Part shown: positions 41,575 through 50,338 of the stretch, in pieces | How the letters are laid out: every line of letters begins with the position of its first letter | How positions within the stretch are numbered: position 1 is the first letter of the stretch | Assembly (NCBI RefSeq): GCF_001591505.1 | Contig: NZ_BCVA01000006.1 | Location: 124,001 to 188,000 of the forward strand | Source of the DNA: Neobacillus niacini NBRC 15566 | GTDB lineage: Bacteria; Bacillota; Bacilli; Bacillales; Cytobacillaceae | DNA: 64,000 nucleotides | Direction: 5' to 3' | Position numbers and translations under genes: made by a program | Notes under the pieces: generated by a model | Database searches by the model: none | Told to the model about the DNA's origin: nothing | The model's input: the letters and a program-made list of their open reading frames with translations, nothing else

Positions 41575-43077
41575 ATGACCTATGTGTTAGAAATGAAGGA
41601 AATGACCAAAAAGTACGGTGAGTTTCTTGCGAATGACAAGATTTCAATACATCTGAAAAAAGGAGAGGTTTTGGCCATTGTCGGCGAAAATGGTGCCGGC
41701 AAAACGACCCTCATGCGGATGCTTTATGGTCTTGAACAGCCGACCAGCGGAGAAATTATACTTAATGGCAGGAACGTCAAATTTTCGGGCCCGCTTGATG
41801 CGATTGAAAATGGAATTGGTATGGTACATCAGCACTTCATGTTATTCTCTGATTTTACGGTAACAGAGAACATTGTTATTGGCCATGAACCGAAACGGAA
41901 TGGTTTCTTTAATAGAAAAGCTGCGGCCGAAAAAGTAAAGGAACTAAGCGATCAGTATAAAATCAATGTTAACCCATTGAAAAAAGCAGGGGATTGCTCA
42001 ATAGGGGAACAGCAGCGGATTGAAATATTAAAAGTGTTATATCAGGGTGCGGATATTATTATCCTCGACGAACCTACAGCGGTGTTGACGCCTCTTGAGG
42101 TTGAGGAACTTTTAAAAACCATTGAATTTTTAGCACTTCAGGGTAAGAGTATTATTCTTATTACCCATAAGCTTCCAGAGGTAATGAAGGTAGCGGACCA
42201 AATTACCGTGCTAAGAAATGGCCGGGTGACAGGAAATGTGTTAAAACAACATACAGATGTTGAACAGTTAGCTACCTTGATGGTTGGACGTGAGCTCCAA
42301 AAGCTTACACAACGAGTCCAATTGGACGGTGAACCTCTTCTAGTAGTCGACAACCTCACCATTGGCGGGAAAGAGGAGAAACCCATTTTGGATGATCTTT
42401 CTTTAACCGTACACCGTGGAGAAATTGTCGGAATTGCAGGGGTTTCAGGGAATGGTCAGTCCGAACTAATCCTGGCGATTACAGGTTTAAGAAAAATCGA
42501 TAATGGCAGTATTCGCTTAGGGGAGACAATCTTGGATGGCACATCTGTAGCAAATCGAAGAAGTGCGGGTCTTGCCCATATTCCTGAAGACCGTTACCTA
42601 TGGGGAGCGGCGAAGGAAGCGACTGTCGAAGAAACAGGTTTAATGGGGTATTATCGAAAGAAAACCTTCAATCAATCTTCCTTCATTCGACTAAATGGAT
42701 TCCGCGAGCTTCTTAAAGGATGGATTGACCGTTTTGAAATTAAAACACCTTCCTTAGATGAAAAATCCGGAAACCTATCAGGCGGAAATTTGCAAAAATT
42801 AATTGTCGCCCGTGAACTTGGATTTGAAACAGATTTCCTCATTGCTGCAGAACCAACACGTGGTGTAGATATCGGCGCTATGGAATATATTCATGAAGCG
42901 ATCATAGAGAAACGAAATAATGGAGACGGAGTCCTTCTCGTCTCATCCGAGTTAACGGAAATACTGACGTTATCAGATAGAATTGCTGTTATGTATGAAG
43001 GAAAAATTGTTGACATCCTTAATCGAAAAGAAGCGACGGAAGAGAAATTAAGCGTACTTATGGCAGGAGGAAACTAG
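41575..43077 (+). CDS. Nucleoside ABC importer ATPase (two-domain)
   Basis: A 500-residue protein with two fused ATP-binding domains, as in NupO/YufO, RbsA and MglA. Domain 1: Walker A GENGAGKTTLMRMLYG (about 34-49), the signature loop as CSIGEQQRIEIL and Walker B IIILDEPTAV. Domain 2 (from about 255): GVSGNGQSELILAI, signature LSGGNLQKLIVAREL and a degenerate Walker B (DFLIAAEPTRG). Asymmetric degeneration is normal for this group. It drives uptake through the two permeases encoded next. GGGGGG lies upstream. Confidence 0.92.
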   Translation: MTYVLEMKEMTKKYGEFLANDKISIHLKKGEVLAIVGENGAGKTTLMRMLYGLEQPTSGEIILNGRNVKFSGPLDAIENGIGMVHQHFMLFSDFTVTENIVIGHEPKRNGFFNRKAAAEKVKELSDQYKINVNPLKKAGDCSIGEQQRIEILKVLYQGADIIILDEPTAVLTPLEVEELLKTIEFLALQGKSIILITHKLPEVMKVADQITVLRNGRVTGNVLKQHTDVEQLATLMVGRELQKLTQRVQLDGEPLLVVDNLTIGGKEEKPILDDLSLTVHRGEIVGIAGVSGNGQSELILAITGLRKIDNGSIRLGETILDGTSVANRRSAGLAHIPEDRYLWGAAKEATVEETGLMGYYRKKTFNQSSFIRLNGFRELLKGWIDRFEIKTPSLDEKSGNLSGGNLQKLIVARELGFETDFLIAAEPTRGVDIGAMEYIHEAIIEKRNNGDGVLLVSSELTEILTLSDRIAVMYEGKIVDILNRKEATEEKLSVLMAGGN

Positions 43078-43078
43078 A

Positions 43079-44155
43079 ATGAATCGCAAGCGAAAACTAC
43101 AACAACTGCTTAAATCGTTGGTACAGCCTCTTACGGCCGTGTTAATCGGCCTCCTGACAGGTGCTGTTGCGATAAGTTTAGTAGGGGCTTCGGTATTAGA
43201 AACCTATAAAGTCATGTGGGACGGGGCATTTGGTAACTTTTACTTTGTTACTGCTACATTTGCGCGCGCCACTCCTATTATATTGATCGGTTTAGGGCTG
43301 GCCATCGCCTTTCGTGCTGGTGTATTCAATATGGGGGCAGAAGGGCAAATGGTGTTAGGTGCTGTCAGTGCTGCCCTTGCTGCTTTATATGTTCCTGGAT
43401 CTGGAATCATTAAAATACTAGCTGCATTGGCGGCTGGATTCTTAGCAGGGGGCTTATGGTCGCTTCTTGCGGGATGGATGGAAACGAGATTTAAAGTTCA
43501 ATTATTGATTTCTACCTTACTGTTAAACTATGTAGCGGTATTATTTGCCGGTTATTTAGTTTCGCACCCGTTTCAAGACAAAAGTGGTTCGGCTGCTTTA
43601 GCGCAGACGCCGATGATTGACCAGGTGGCATGGCTGCCTAAGCTATTCCCAGGTATGAGTGTTCATATGGGATTTGTGATCGCCATTGTTTTAGCGATTA
43701 TTCTATTTATTATACTTCGATTCACCTCAGCGGGATATGAAGTAAGAATGCTAGGCTATAACCCATTTTTTGCTGAGTATGGCGGGATCAACAAAATAAA
43801 GGTGCTGTTGTACAGCATGTTCTTTAGCGGCGGGATTGCAGGACTAGCAGGGACAGTAGAAGTTCTCGGTTCACAATATCGTTATGTGGAAGGTTCCCTG
43901 ACCGTACCAGGTTATGCTTGGACTGGACTGATGGCAGCCCTTTTGGCAAACTCGAATCCTCTTGGTACAGCGGTTGCTTCGATTCTGCTTGCTGCACTCC
44001 AAACAGGGGCAATGGGAATGGAACGTAATACAGAGGTTCCGCTTGAAATTGCCAGCGTGATTCAGGGTGTGCTTATTCTTTTTGTAACAGCTAAAATCAC
44101 CATGAATTGGTGGAAAGTAAAGAAGAAAGGTCGTGACATCCATGGAGCTGCTTGA
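43079..44155 (+). CDS. Nucleoside ABC importer permease 1
   Basis: A 358-residue inner-membrane protein of the BPD_transp_2 family (NupP/YufP-like) with about ten hydrophobic segments. Family landmarks are IAFRAGVFNMGAEGQMVLGAVSAALAAL (about 78-105), KVQLLISTLLLNYVAVLFAGYLVSHPF and GYNPFFAEYGGINKIKVLLYSMFFSGGIAGLAGTVEVLG. It begins one base after the ATPase stop codon, with AGGAGG overlapping that end. Confidence 0.92.
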   Translation: MNRKRKLQQLLKSLVQPLTAVLIGLLTGAVAISLVGASVLETYKVMWDGAFGNFYFVTATFARATPIILIGLGLAIAFRAGVFNMGAEGQMVLGAVSAALAALYVPGSGIIKILAALAAGFLAGGLWSLLAGWMETRFKVQLLISTLLLNYVAVLFAGYLVSHPFQDKSGSAALAQTPMIDQVAWLPKLFPGMSVHMGFVIAIVLAIILFIILRFTSAGYEVRMLGYNPFFAEYGGINKIKVLLYSMFFSGGIAGLAGTVEVLGSQYRYVEGSLTVPGYAWTGLMAALLANSNPLGTAVASILLAALQTGAMGMERNTEVPLEIASVIQGVLILFVTAKITMNWWKVKKKGRDIHGAA

Positions 44156-45059
44156 TCTCTCCTTTTTTACATCGGCGATTCGAATGATTAGTCCTATTCT
44201 TTTAGCAGCTTTAGGAGGGGCCCTATGTGCTCGCGTTGGAATCTTTAATGTTGGCCTTGAAGGGTTAATTTTAGCAGGTGCTTTTTCTGCCATTGTTGGA
44301 AATTACTATAGTGGGAGTGTGCTTGTGGCCGTTTTAACAGGTGCGCTGGGTTCGGTACTTGTTTCATTGTTATTCGGTTTGGCAGCCATTCGTTTGAAAG
44401 CAAACCCAATCGTAGCAGGTATTGCCATCAACTTTTTAGTTCTCGGTTTGACTACGTTTGGACTTCGAGCCATTTTTGATGTAAAAGGGGCTTTTTATGA
44501 TAAAAACATGGAAGGCCTTCCGAAATTAGATATTCCGGTAATTGAAGGGATTCCCGTTGTCGGCAAACTTCTCTCTGGTCATTCACCACTTGTATATATT
44601 GCGTTCCTGGCAGCGATATTGTTGTACATTTTCTTTTACCGTACCGTTACCGGCTTCCGAGTCCTTGCGGTGGGCAAAAATGAAGCTGCAGCCAGAAGCC
44701 TTGGCTTAAAGGTTACACTTTTACAATATGGTGCCATTGTTGCGTGTGGAATCCTTTGCGGTTTGGCAGGAGCCCAGCTCTCACTTGGACAAGTAACAAT
44801 GTTTACAGAGGGCATGACGGCAGGTAGAGGATTCATCGCACTAGTGGCGATGATGTTGGGTCAATCCCATCCAATCGGGATCGTTGGGTCTAGTCTTTTA
44901 TTTGGACTGATGGATGCACTGAGCATCAGACTTCAAGGCTTTTCAATGCCGACCCAATTTACAGCGATGCTGCCATATATTATCACCATCTTCGCGATGT
45001 TCTTCCTAAAAGACCGCGGGGCAGATTCACAGCTTTCAGGGCAGCAAAGCTCTAGGTAA
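44142..45059 (+). CDS. Nucleoside ABC importer permease 2
   Basis: A 305-residue partner permease (NupQ/YufQ-like), about nine hydrophobic segments: GGALCARVGIFNVGLEGLILAGAFSAIVGN, AAIRLKANPIVAGIAINFLVLGLTTFGLRAIF and GRGFIALVAMMLGQSHPIG. The ATG at 44142 lies inside the end of permease 1 (14-base overlap), implying translational coupling; a GTG nine bases earlier is too close to AAAGG to be used. Confidence 0.9.
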   Translation: MELLDLSFFTSAIRMISPILLAALGGALCARVGIFNVGLEGLILAGAFSAIVGNYYSGSVLVAVLTGALGSVLVSLLFGLAAIRLKANPIVAGIAINFLVLGLTTFGLRAIFDVKGAFYDKNMEGLPKLDIPVIEGIPVVGKLLSGHSPLVYIAFLAAILLYIFFYRTVTGFRVLAVGKNEAAARSLGLKVTLLQYGAIVACGILCGLAGAQLSLGQVTMFTEGMTAGRGFIALVAMMLGQSHPIGIVGSSLLFGLMDALSIRLQGFSMPTQFTAMLPYIITIFAMFFLKDRGADSQLSGQQSSR

Positions 45060-45078
45060 GGACAAGGAGGATAATTTC

Positions 45079-45741
45079 ATGAATAAAGCAGAAAGAATTA
45101 AAAAGACAAGAGTTCCAGCCGTCGACCCCAAGCTGGCAAAGCGTCTGCCGCCTGGCCAGGCACTAACAGAACGTTTCCCGATTCTCCATGAAGGAGACGT
45201 GCCAGAGTATGATATGAAAAAATGGGATTTAAAGGTATTCGGTGAAGGGGTCGAAGAGGCCGTACTTTCTTATGATCAAATCAAAGAAATGCCACAGACC
45301 GATATTAAGGTTGACATCCACTGTGTAACCCGCTGGTCTCGCTTTGACAATCGTTTTACTGGTGTTAAATTCAGTGATTTTCTTAAGGAAATTGGTGTGA
45401 CTGCTAAAAGTAAGTATGTAATGCTGCATGCTGATCAAGATTATACAGCTAATATTGCTTTGGAGGATTTGCTCAAAGAGGACGTTATTTTGGCGCACTC
45501 CTTTGAAGGAGAACCATTATCAGCTAAGCATGGATGGCCGCTAAGGCTGGTGGTACCACATCTTTATTTTTGGAAAAGTGTAAAATGGATCCGCGGAATT
45601 GAGTTTATTGTTGAAAACCAGCCAGGGTTCTGGGAACAAAACGGTTTTCACATCAATGGTGATCCGTTTAAAGAGGAAAGATTCTCAGGTGAAGACCTGC
45701 CAATACCAGAGGATGAATGGGAGAGAAAAGACTTTGACTAA
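45079..45741 (+). CDS. Sulfite-oxidase-fold molybdopterin oxidoreductase (YuiH-like)
   Basis: A 220-residue protein consisting of a single molybdopterin domain of the sulfite oxidase/MsrP family, with no haem or dimerisation domain. VDIHCVTRWSRFDNRFTGV holds Cys82, the predicted molybdenum ligand; SAKHGWPLRLVVPHLYFWKSVKWIRGIEF is the conserved cofactor-binding block. There is no signal peptide, so it is cytoplasmic, as B. subtilis YuiH. MsrP reduces methionine sulfoxide; this paralogue's substrate is unknown. Its place in the SAM-regulated operon, 19 bases after the permease with AGGAGG, points to an S-oxidised or sulfur-containing metabolite. That link is inference. Confidence 0.85.
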   Translation: MNKAERIKKTRVPAVDPKLAKRLPPGQALTERFPILHEGDVPEYDMKKWDLKVFGEGVEEAVLSYDQIKEMPQTDIKVDIHCVTRWSRFDNRFTGVKFSDFLKEIGVTAKSKYVMLHADQDYTANIALEDLLKEDVILAHSFEGEPLSAKHGWPLRLVVPHLYFWKSVKWIRGIEFIVENQPGFWEQNGFHINGDPFKEERFSGEDLPIPEDEWERKDFD

Positions 45742-46462
45742 ACAATTGCCAAATCTAAAAGTAACATCAGATATCCTGCCAGAACGAGTTTTGGTATGTG
45801 GAGACCCTGGTCGTGCGAAAATTATTTCAGAGTTATTGGATAATCCTGTCCTACTTGCTCAAAATCGTGAGTACCACACATACAGCGGAGGCTGGAATGG
45901 GAAACAGGTGGCTGTAGTGAGCCATGGTGTTGGAGCACCTGGTGCAGCCGTTTGTTTTGAAGAACTGATTATGGGCGGCGTACAGTCCATCATTCGAGTA
46001 GGAACAGCTGGTTCTTATCAAAAAGATGTTACACCGGGAAGTTTGGTGGTCAGCACCGCTGCGGTGAGCTGTGATGGATTAACGAAACAAATTGTTCCTC
46101 CTGGATTCCCAGCCGTTGCAGATCGTAAAGTTATCGAGGCATTAATGAATGCGGCAGCTTTAACGGGGGGAGACATTCCTGTAAAGGAGGGGATTACCCT
46201 CACACTTGATGCCTTTTATTCAGGAGTCCTCGAATTTCCACATCAGCTTTATAAAAAAGCGGGTGTTGTAGCAGTCGACATGGAAAACTCCGCTTTATTT
46301 GTTATTGCTGCTTTAAAAGGGGTAAAGTCTGGGGCGATTATGGCGATTGACGGCTATGCGGATGCCGAGCTTCGAGATGAATACAATCCACACAATGACT
46401 TGGTCACGAACGCGGTGGAAGCTGAAATGAAAATAGCCTTGGATGCGATTACAGCGTTGTAA
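45734..46462 (+). CDS. Nucleoside phosphorylase (PNP/UDP family)
   Basis: A 242-residue phosphorylase of the PNP_UDP_1 superfamily. Phosphate-binding VCGDPGRAKII (about 22-32), VVSHGVGAPGAAVCFEEL, VGTAGS and the base/ribose region VAVDMENSALFVIAALKGVKSGAIMAIDG are present. GFPAVADRKVIEALMNAA is reminiscent of uridine phosphorylases, so the base specificity (uridine, purine or 5'-methylthioadenosine) is not decided. It splits the imported nucleoside into base and ribose-1-phosphate. The TTG at 45734, eight bases inside the upstream gene and with GGGAGA before it, is preferred; an ATG at 45713 has no ribosome binding site. Confidence 0.85.
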   Translation: MTKQLPNLKVTSDILPERVLVCGDPGRAKIISELLDNPVLLAQNREYHTYSGGWNGKQVAVVSHGVGAPGAAVCFEELIMGGVQSIIRVGTAGSYQKDVTPGSLVVSTAAVSCDGLTKQIVPPGFPAVADRKVIEALMNAAALTGGDIPVKEGITLTLDAFYSGVLEFPHQLYKKAGVVAVDMENSALFVIAALKGVKSGAIMAIDGYADAELRDEYNPHNDLVTNAVEAEMKIALDAITAL

Positions 46463-46498
46463 GTATCCGTTTTTGTTGGGGCGTTTAAGATTGTATAT

Positions 46499-46547
46499 AA
46501 AAGCCGGCTTACCTTTACTATCATCGGAAAGGATAGTCGGCTTTTAA
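46499..46547 (+). terminator. Terminator of the nucleoside operon
   Basis: AAAAGCCG (46499-46506) pairs with CGGCTTTT (46538-46545) around an inner ACTATC/GATAGT stem. Confidence 0.75.
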
Positions 46548-46657
46548 ATTATATATAATTTTCTGGCTGTTACGAAAAATTTTACTAGTCCATGGTTATA
46601 GTTATTTGAGATAATAGTTGCATGTGTTTATTTTTAGGCTGAATGGAAGGCGAAAAC

Positions 46658-47587
46658 ATGAAATCGACTACGTTTTATTATTTAGGATTAATTTTTGTGT
46701 CTATTGTTTGGGGAATCAATTTTGGGGTTTCACGGTGGGCAATGGAGGTGTTTCCTGCCGAGGTGTTTGTATTTCTTCGATTTGGTCTAGCATTGCCTGT
46801 CTTATTTATTATTTTAAAGTGGACAGAAGGCAGTGTAAAAGTGGAGAAACGTGACTTACTCAAACTAGCTATTATAGGTTTGATTGGCGTGACGGCTTTA
46901 GAAATTATGGTTATGTACTCTATCAAATATACAACCCTTGCAAACGCTTCTTTATTAAATGTTGCACCTTGGCCGATTTTTGCAGCTCTTTTTGCACCAT
47001 TATTTACGCGTGAAAGAATAAGCGTCAGAGTGGCAATAGGCGGATTTATTGCTTTAGTAGGAGTAACGTTGATTATTCTAGGGGGAAAAGACGGTTTTGA
47101 CATTAGTTCTAAATATATGATAGGAAACTACATTGCTTTAGGTATCAGCTTAATTGGTGCACTATTTAATCTGGCATGCATGCCGCTGATGAAAAAGTAC
47201 TCACCTCTGCGGGTAACCACATGGTATGTCTTATTTGGATCAGTATTTTTGGTACCGTTTACCGTTGATAAATGGAACATCATCCAATGGGGGAATCTCA
47301 CCATTATTACGTGGGGAGCCGTTGCGTATAATGTGTTACTATGCACTGTCGCTGCATTTGTTGTCTGGAATATCTGTATGAAACACGTGGGCGCCGCCAA
47401 AGCAAATTTCTTCCGTTATTTCGTACCAGCAGCTGCTGCTGTCGCGGGTGCGTTATTCTTTAATGAAGCAATTTGGATTACACAAATCGTTGGTGGATTA
47501 GTTATTATTCTAGGTTTAGTTTGGATTGGAACGGAGAGAAAACAGCAGATACCGCCCATTATAAATATCTCAAACTCTAATCGTTAA
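46658..47587 (+). CDS. EamA/DMT family exporter
   Basis: A 309-residue drug/metabolite transporter with ten hydrophobic segments in two EamA repeats. The first repeat opens YLGLIFVSIVWGINFGVSRWAMEVFPAEVFVFLRF; the second starts near residue 155 (NYIALGISLIGALFNLACMPLMKKYS) and ends WNICMKHVGAAKANFFRYFVPAAAAVAGALFFNEAIW. Substrate unknown; family members export amino acids, nucleosides or drugs. The ATG at 46658 has GGAAGG eight bases upstream. Confidence 0.85.
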   Translation: MKSTTFYYLGLIFVSIVWGINFGVSRWAMEVFPAEVFVFLRFGLALPVLFIILKWTEGSVKVEKRDLLKLAIIGLIGVTALEIMVMYSIKYTTLANASLLNVAPWPIFAALFAPLFTRERISVRVAIGGFIALVGVTLIILGGKDGFDISSKYMIGNYIALGISLIGALFNLACMPLMKKYSPLRVTTWYVLFGSVFLVPFTVDKWNIIQWGNLTIITWGAVAYNVLLCTVAAFVVWNICMKHVGAAKANFFRYFVPAAAAVAGALFFNEAIWITQIVGGLVIILGLVWIGTERKQQIPPIINISNSNR

Positions 47588-47611
47588 AATAATAGCTGTG
47601 ATATAAAAATA

Positions 47612-47640
47612 AGGATCGTCTTGTGAGTAAGACGATCCAA
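47612..47640. terminator. Bidirectional terminator
   Basis: GGATCGTCTT (47612-47621) pairs perfectly with AAGACGATCC (47628-47637) between convergent genes. Confidence 0.85.
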
Positions 47641-47644
47641 GTAT

Positions 47645-48574
47645 TTACGCAATAGAGTGAATCCAGTCGGAAATGTCATTGATGACTTGTTTATCTACAT
47701 TTTGGGCAACTTTATACTCTTTTTGTGCTTTTAGAATATTTCCATATATAGAAGGCATAAACAAATGATTCAAGTTAGGATAAAGTTTAAAGGTCGCATT
47801 TCGTTTATCAACCAATATTTTCTTATAACTCTCGAAATCTTCTTCAACCCTTGCTTGAACATCTTTTTCTCCTTGTAAAATCAAGACAGGTTTATCCAAA
47901 TTCCGCAGATAATTACTGGATGGATGTTCGCCCATTTCTTTGAAATAGTATGCTCTAACGTATTTTCCTAACACTTTGGTGGCTTTTGCTTCTTCATCGG
48001 TAAGGCTGTAAATGTTTTCAAACTTTGCTGATAATGATGCTATTTGTTTTCTCGCTATCATTTTTAAAAACCAATTCAATGAATCTAAAAGATCATCATT
48101 TTGGGACAACATAATTTCCTCAAATTTTCTTGGAGAACCGGCCATCAAAATCAATCCTGTAAAATTTCCACCTTCTGTATCAATTCGTGGTGCTAGCATC
48201 CCGCCAAAACTATGACCAATAATAAATACTTTGTTTGGATCAATCCGTGAATCTTTACGTAAAAGTTCAGCTGCTAGTATGGCATCTTCAATCGTTTCTT
48301 CTTTTGCTGACATTCTAGTATCGTCTTTCATTTCTTTACCATATACAAATGTTCTCTTGTCATAACGAAGAACGGCAATTCCTTTTTCCGATAAACCTTC
48401 AGCAAGGTCTTTAAATAAGTAGGTATTCCCCGCTTTAGAATCCATATTCCCTGGGCCTGACCCATGAACCAATATAACACCAGGAATCAACCCGTTCCGT
48501 TCATTTGGAATGCTTAATTTCCCATTTAGCGGATAGTTTGTTCCAGCACCTATTACCATTTTTTCATCTGCCAT
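47645..48574 (-). CDS. Alpha/beta hydrolase (dienelactone hydrolase/peptidase-like)
   Basis: A 309-residue hydrolase. VILVHGSGPGNMDSK is the oxyanion region (about 33-47), GHSFGGMLAPRI carries the nucleophile Ser, ILQGEKDVQARVEEDFE the Asp and YPNLNHLFM the His. The GSGPGNMDSK loop is common in Bacillus hydrolases annotated as acyl-CoA thioester or prolyl oligopeptidase-like; the substrate is open. No signal peptide. GGAGG precedes the ATG. Confidence 0.8.
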   Translation of the reverse strand: MADEKMVIGAGTNYPLNGKLSIPNERNGLIPGVILVHGSGPGNMDSKAGNTYLFKDLAEGLSEKGIAVLRYDKRTFVYGKEMKDDTRMSAKEETIEDAILAAELLRKDSRIDPNKVFIIGHSFGGMLAPRIDTEGGNFTGLILMAGSPRKFEEIMLSQNDDLLDSLNWFLKMIARKQIASLSAKFENIYSLTDEEAKATKVLGKYVRAYYFKEMGEHPSSNYLRNLDKPVLILQGEKDVQARVEEDFESYKKILVDKRNATFKLYPNLNHLFMPSIYGNILKAQKEYKVAQNVDKQVINDISDWIHSIA

Positions 48575-48837
48575 TTTTTAACCTCCAATTCAGTTAACAA
48601 TCTCGAACATACGGAACTAGTTATGTAAAATCTAGTTAAATTTTCCTATTTCTTATTTTATTCTAGATATTTTCCAAAAAGTCCTTTATTTCCGTTTATG
48701 TTAAAACTCCGATTATAAGGAGATTATTTTTAGAAATGAGGTCTAGAGAGAGGTTAGGTAAATATAAAAAAGGTATCGACAGATTGATAGGAAAAGTGTA
48801 AAATAAATAAATCTTAAATAAAAATCCGCTCATAGCG

Positions 48838-48922
48838 GTCGAGGTTGTAGCACCCCTCGCTAAAAAAACTAAGATGAAGCGGCATTTCTCTTAGAGGTGC
48901 TGTTTTTTGTTGTTCATCTTAG
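48838..48922 (+). promoter_or_regulatory. preQ1-I riboswitch
   Basis: The compact aptamer is CGAGGTTGTAGCACCCCTCG (48840-48859) followed by the A-rich tail CTAAAAAAACTAAG (48860-48873), the hallmark of class I preQ1 riboswitches: a hairpin whose loop pairs with the tail. Downstream, AGAGGTGCT with T6 (48894-48907) can pair with AGCACCCCT of the aptamer, and CTAAGATGAA (48868-48877) can pair perfectly with TTCATCTTAG (48913-48922). These two mutually exclusive pairings are likely terminator and antiterminator states, but which is which is unresolved. The gene controlled is a queuosine precursor transporter. Confidence 0.9.
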
Positions 48923-48945
48923 ATTTTAAAGGGAGAGTGTTTTTT

Positions 48946-49482
48946 GTGAGAATACTATTGTATTTAATTTCAATCGTTACTGCGAACGTCGTAACCGCAG
49001 CGTTTGCACCATTAACGATGGGGGTATTTATCGTTCCAATGGGAACATTTCTAATCGGTGCAACATTTATCTTCCGTGACCTTGTGCAAAACAAGTATGG
49101 CAGAAAGAAAACATACATGTTTATTGGATTAGCACTATTATTATCGGCAGTGGTTTCATCCATTTTGGGAGACACACTAATCATCGTTTTAGCATCTGCT
49201 GTAACGTTCGCGATCGCGGAAACAACCGATACAGAAATTTATTCAAGACTAAAATTGCCAATGAGTTTACGCGTTCTATACAGCGGAATTGTTGGAGGGA
49301 TCTTGGACTCAGCGATTTTCGTGGTTCTTGGTTTGAGTCCGTTAGGCGCAAACTTCCTGCCTTGGGAAGCCGTTCCAGCAGCTATTTTAGGTCAAGTAAT
49401 TGTTAAAACGATCATTCAAGGTATTGCCGCACTGATCATTCACCAAACGAATAACATGAGCAAAAATACAGTTGCTAACTAA
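48946..49482 (+). CDS. VUT/YhhQ-like queuosine precursor transporter
   Basis: A 178-residue membrane protein with about five hydrophobic segments. RILLYLISIVTANVVTAAFAPLT is the first helix of the VUT family, and FLIGATFIFRDLVQNKYGRKKTY is its conserved acidic/basic loop; DTEIYSRLKLPMSLRVLYSGIVGGILDSAIF is the second landmark. The family imports preQ0/preQ1 for queuosine. The preQ1 riboswitch directly upstream confirms the substrate class. Start: GTG at 48946 with AAAGGGAG ten bases upstream. Confidence 0.9.
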   Translation: MRILLYLISIVTANVVTAAFAPLTMGVFIVPMGTFLIGATFIFRDLVQNKYGRKKTYMFIGLALLLSAVVSSILGDTLIIVLASAVTFAIAETTDTEIYSRLKLPMSLRVLYSGIVGGILDSAIFVVLGLSPLGANFLPWEAVPAAILGQVIVKTIIQGIAALIIHQTNNMSKNTVAN

Positions 49483-49485
49483 GGT

Positions 49486-49527
49486 AAAGCCCCAAACTCT
49501 ATTTTTCCCGAGTTTGGGGCTTTTCAT
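49486..49527 (+). terminator. Terminator of the queuosine precursor transporter gene
   Basis: AAAGCCCCAAACTC pairs perfectly with GAGTTTGGGGCTTT, followed by T-rich sequence. Confidence 0.9.
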
Positions 49528-49603
49528 TTAATCATAGTCCGGACTATGGTAGTCATATATTCTTATTACCCTTGAATACTTCAGAAAAGAGGTGTTTGTT
49601 ATC

Positions 49604-50317
49604 ATGTTTTCTGTTACCGGAATGCAAACTTTCACATTCTTTTCAATGCCCCATGTTCTGTCGTTATGTCTCTTTTTTCTAACCTGTTTCCTTTTCATCC
49701 ATTACAGGAAAAGCCTTAAATCATATCAAACGATAATAAAATGGATCTTATTTACAACATTAGTATTATGTGAAGTTTCCTTTCATTTGTGGTTAATCCT
49801 AACAAACCAATGGGAAGTGGGGGACCTCCCGTTACAGCTTTGTTCATTAAGTACGTTTTTATCGCTGTTTTTATTTTTAAAGCACAATCAGAAAGTGTTT
49901 AATCTGTTATTTTTCATCGGACTTCTTCCTGCGATATTAAGTATGGTCACACCGGATATCGTCTACCAATTTCCTCATTTTCGATTCTTAAAATATTTCC
50001 TTCATCATTCAGCCATCCCATTAGCCGTTTTGTACTTTATCCTCTTTGAAAGGTACAGAGTTCCTAGAAAGGCAGTGTTCACTAGCTACCTTACGTTGAA
50101 TGTGATAGCCGTACCAATATTTTTCATAAATATATGGTTGAACACCAATTTCTTCTTTTTAGCCAGCCCTTCGGAAACAGAAACCTTACTATCATTTTTC
50201 GGCAGTGGGTTGATGTATTATATAAGCCTAGAAATAGCCGCGGTCATCGTATTTATCATTACGTATATTCCGATGGGGATTTTAATACGGAGAGAAAATA
50301 AGACGCGAGTTCAATGA
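49604..50317 (+). CDS. ywaF: YwaF family membrane protein (TIGR02206)
   Basis: A 237-residue integral membrane protein with seven hydrophobic segments. GDLPLQLCSLSTFLSLFLF (about 73-91) is the conserved LPLQLC block of TIGR02206/YwaF, and FLHHSAIPLAVLYFILF the second. The function is not known. The ATG at 49604 is preferred because GAGGTG lies nine bases upstream; the reading frame from 49592 is longer but unsupported. Followed by a hairpin and a tandem repeat. Confidence 0.8.
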   Translation: MFSVTGMQTFTFFSMPHVLSLCLFFLTCFLFIHYRKSLKSYQTIIKWILFTTLVLCEVSFHLWLILTNQWEVGDLPLQLCSLSTFLSLFLFLKHNQKVFNLLFFIGLLPAILSMVTPDIVYQFPHFRFLKYFLHHSAIPLAVLYFILFERYRVPRKAVFTSYLTLNVIAVPIFFINIWLNTNFFFLASPSETETLLSFFGSGLMYYISLEIAAVIVFIITYIPMGILIRRENKTRVQ

Positions 50318-50338
50318 TAAAGGCTATAGCCTTACGGT

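Noticed and set aside
45599..45733. N-terminal extension of the nucleoside phosphorylase
   Set aside because: It overlaps the molybdoprotein gene in another frame and has no ribosome binding site; the TTG at 45734 fits the family start.
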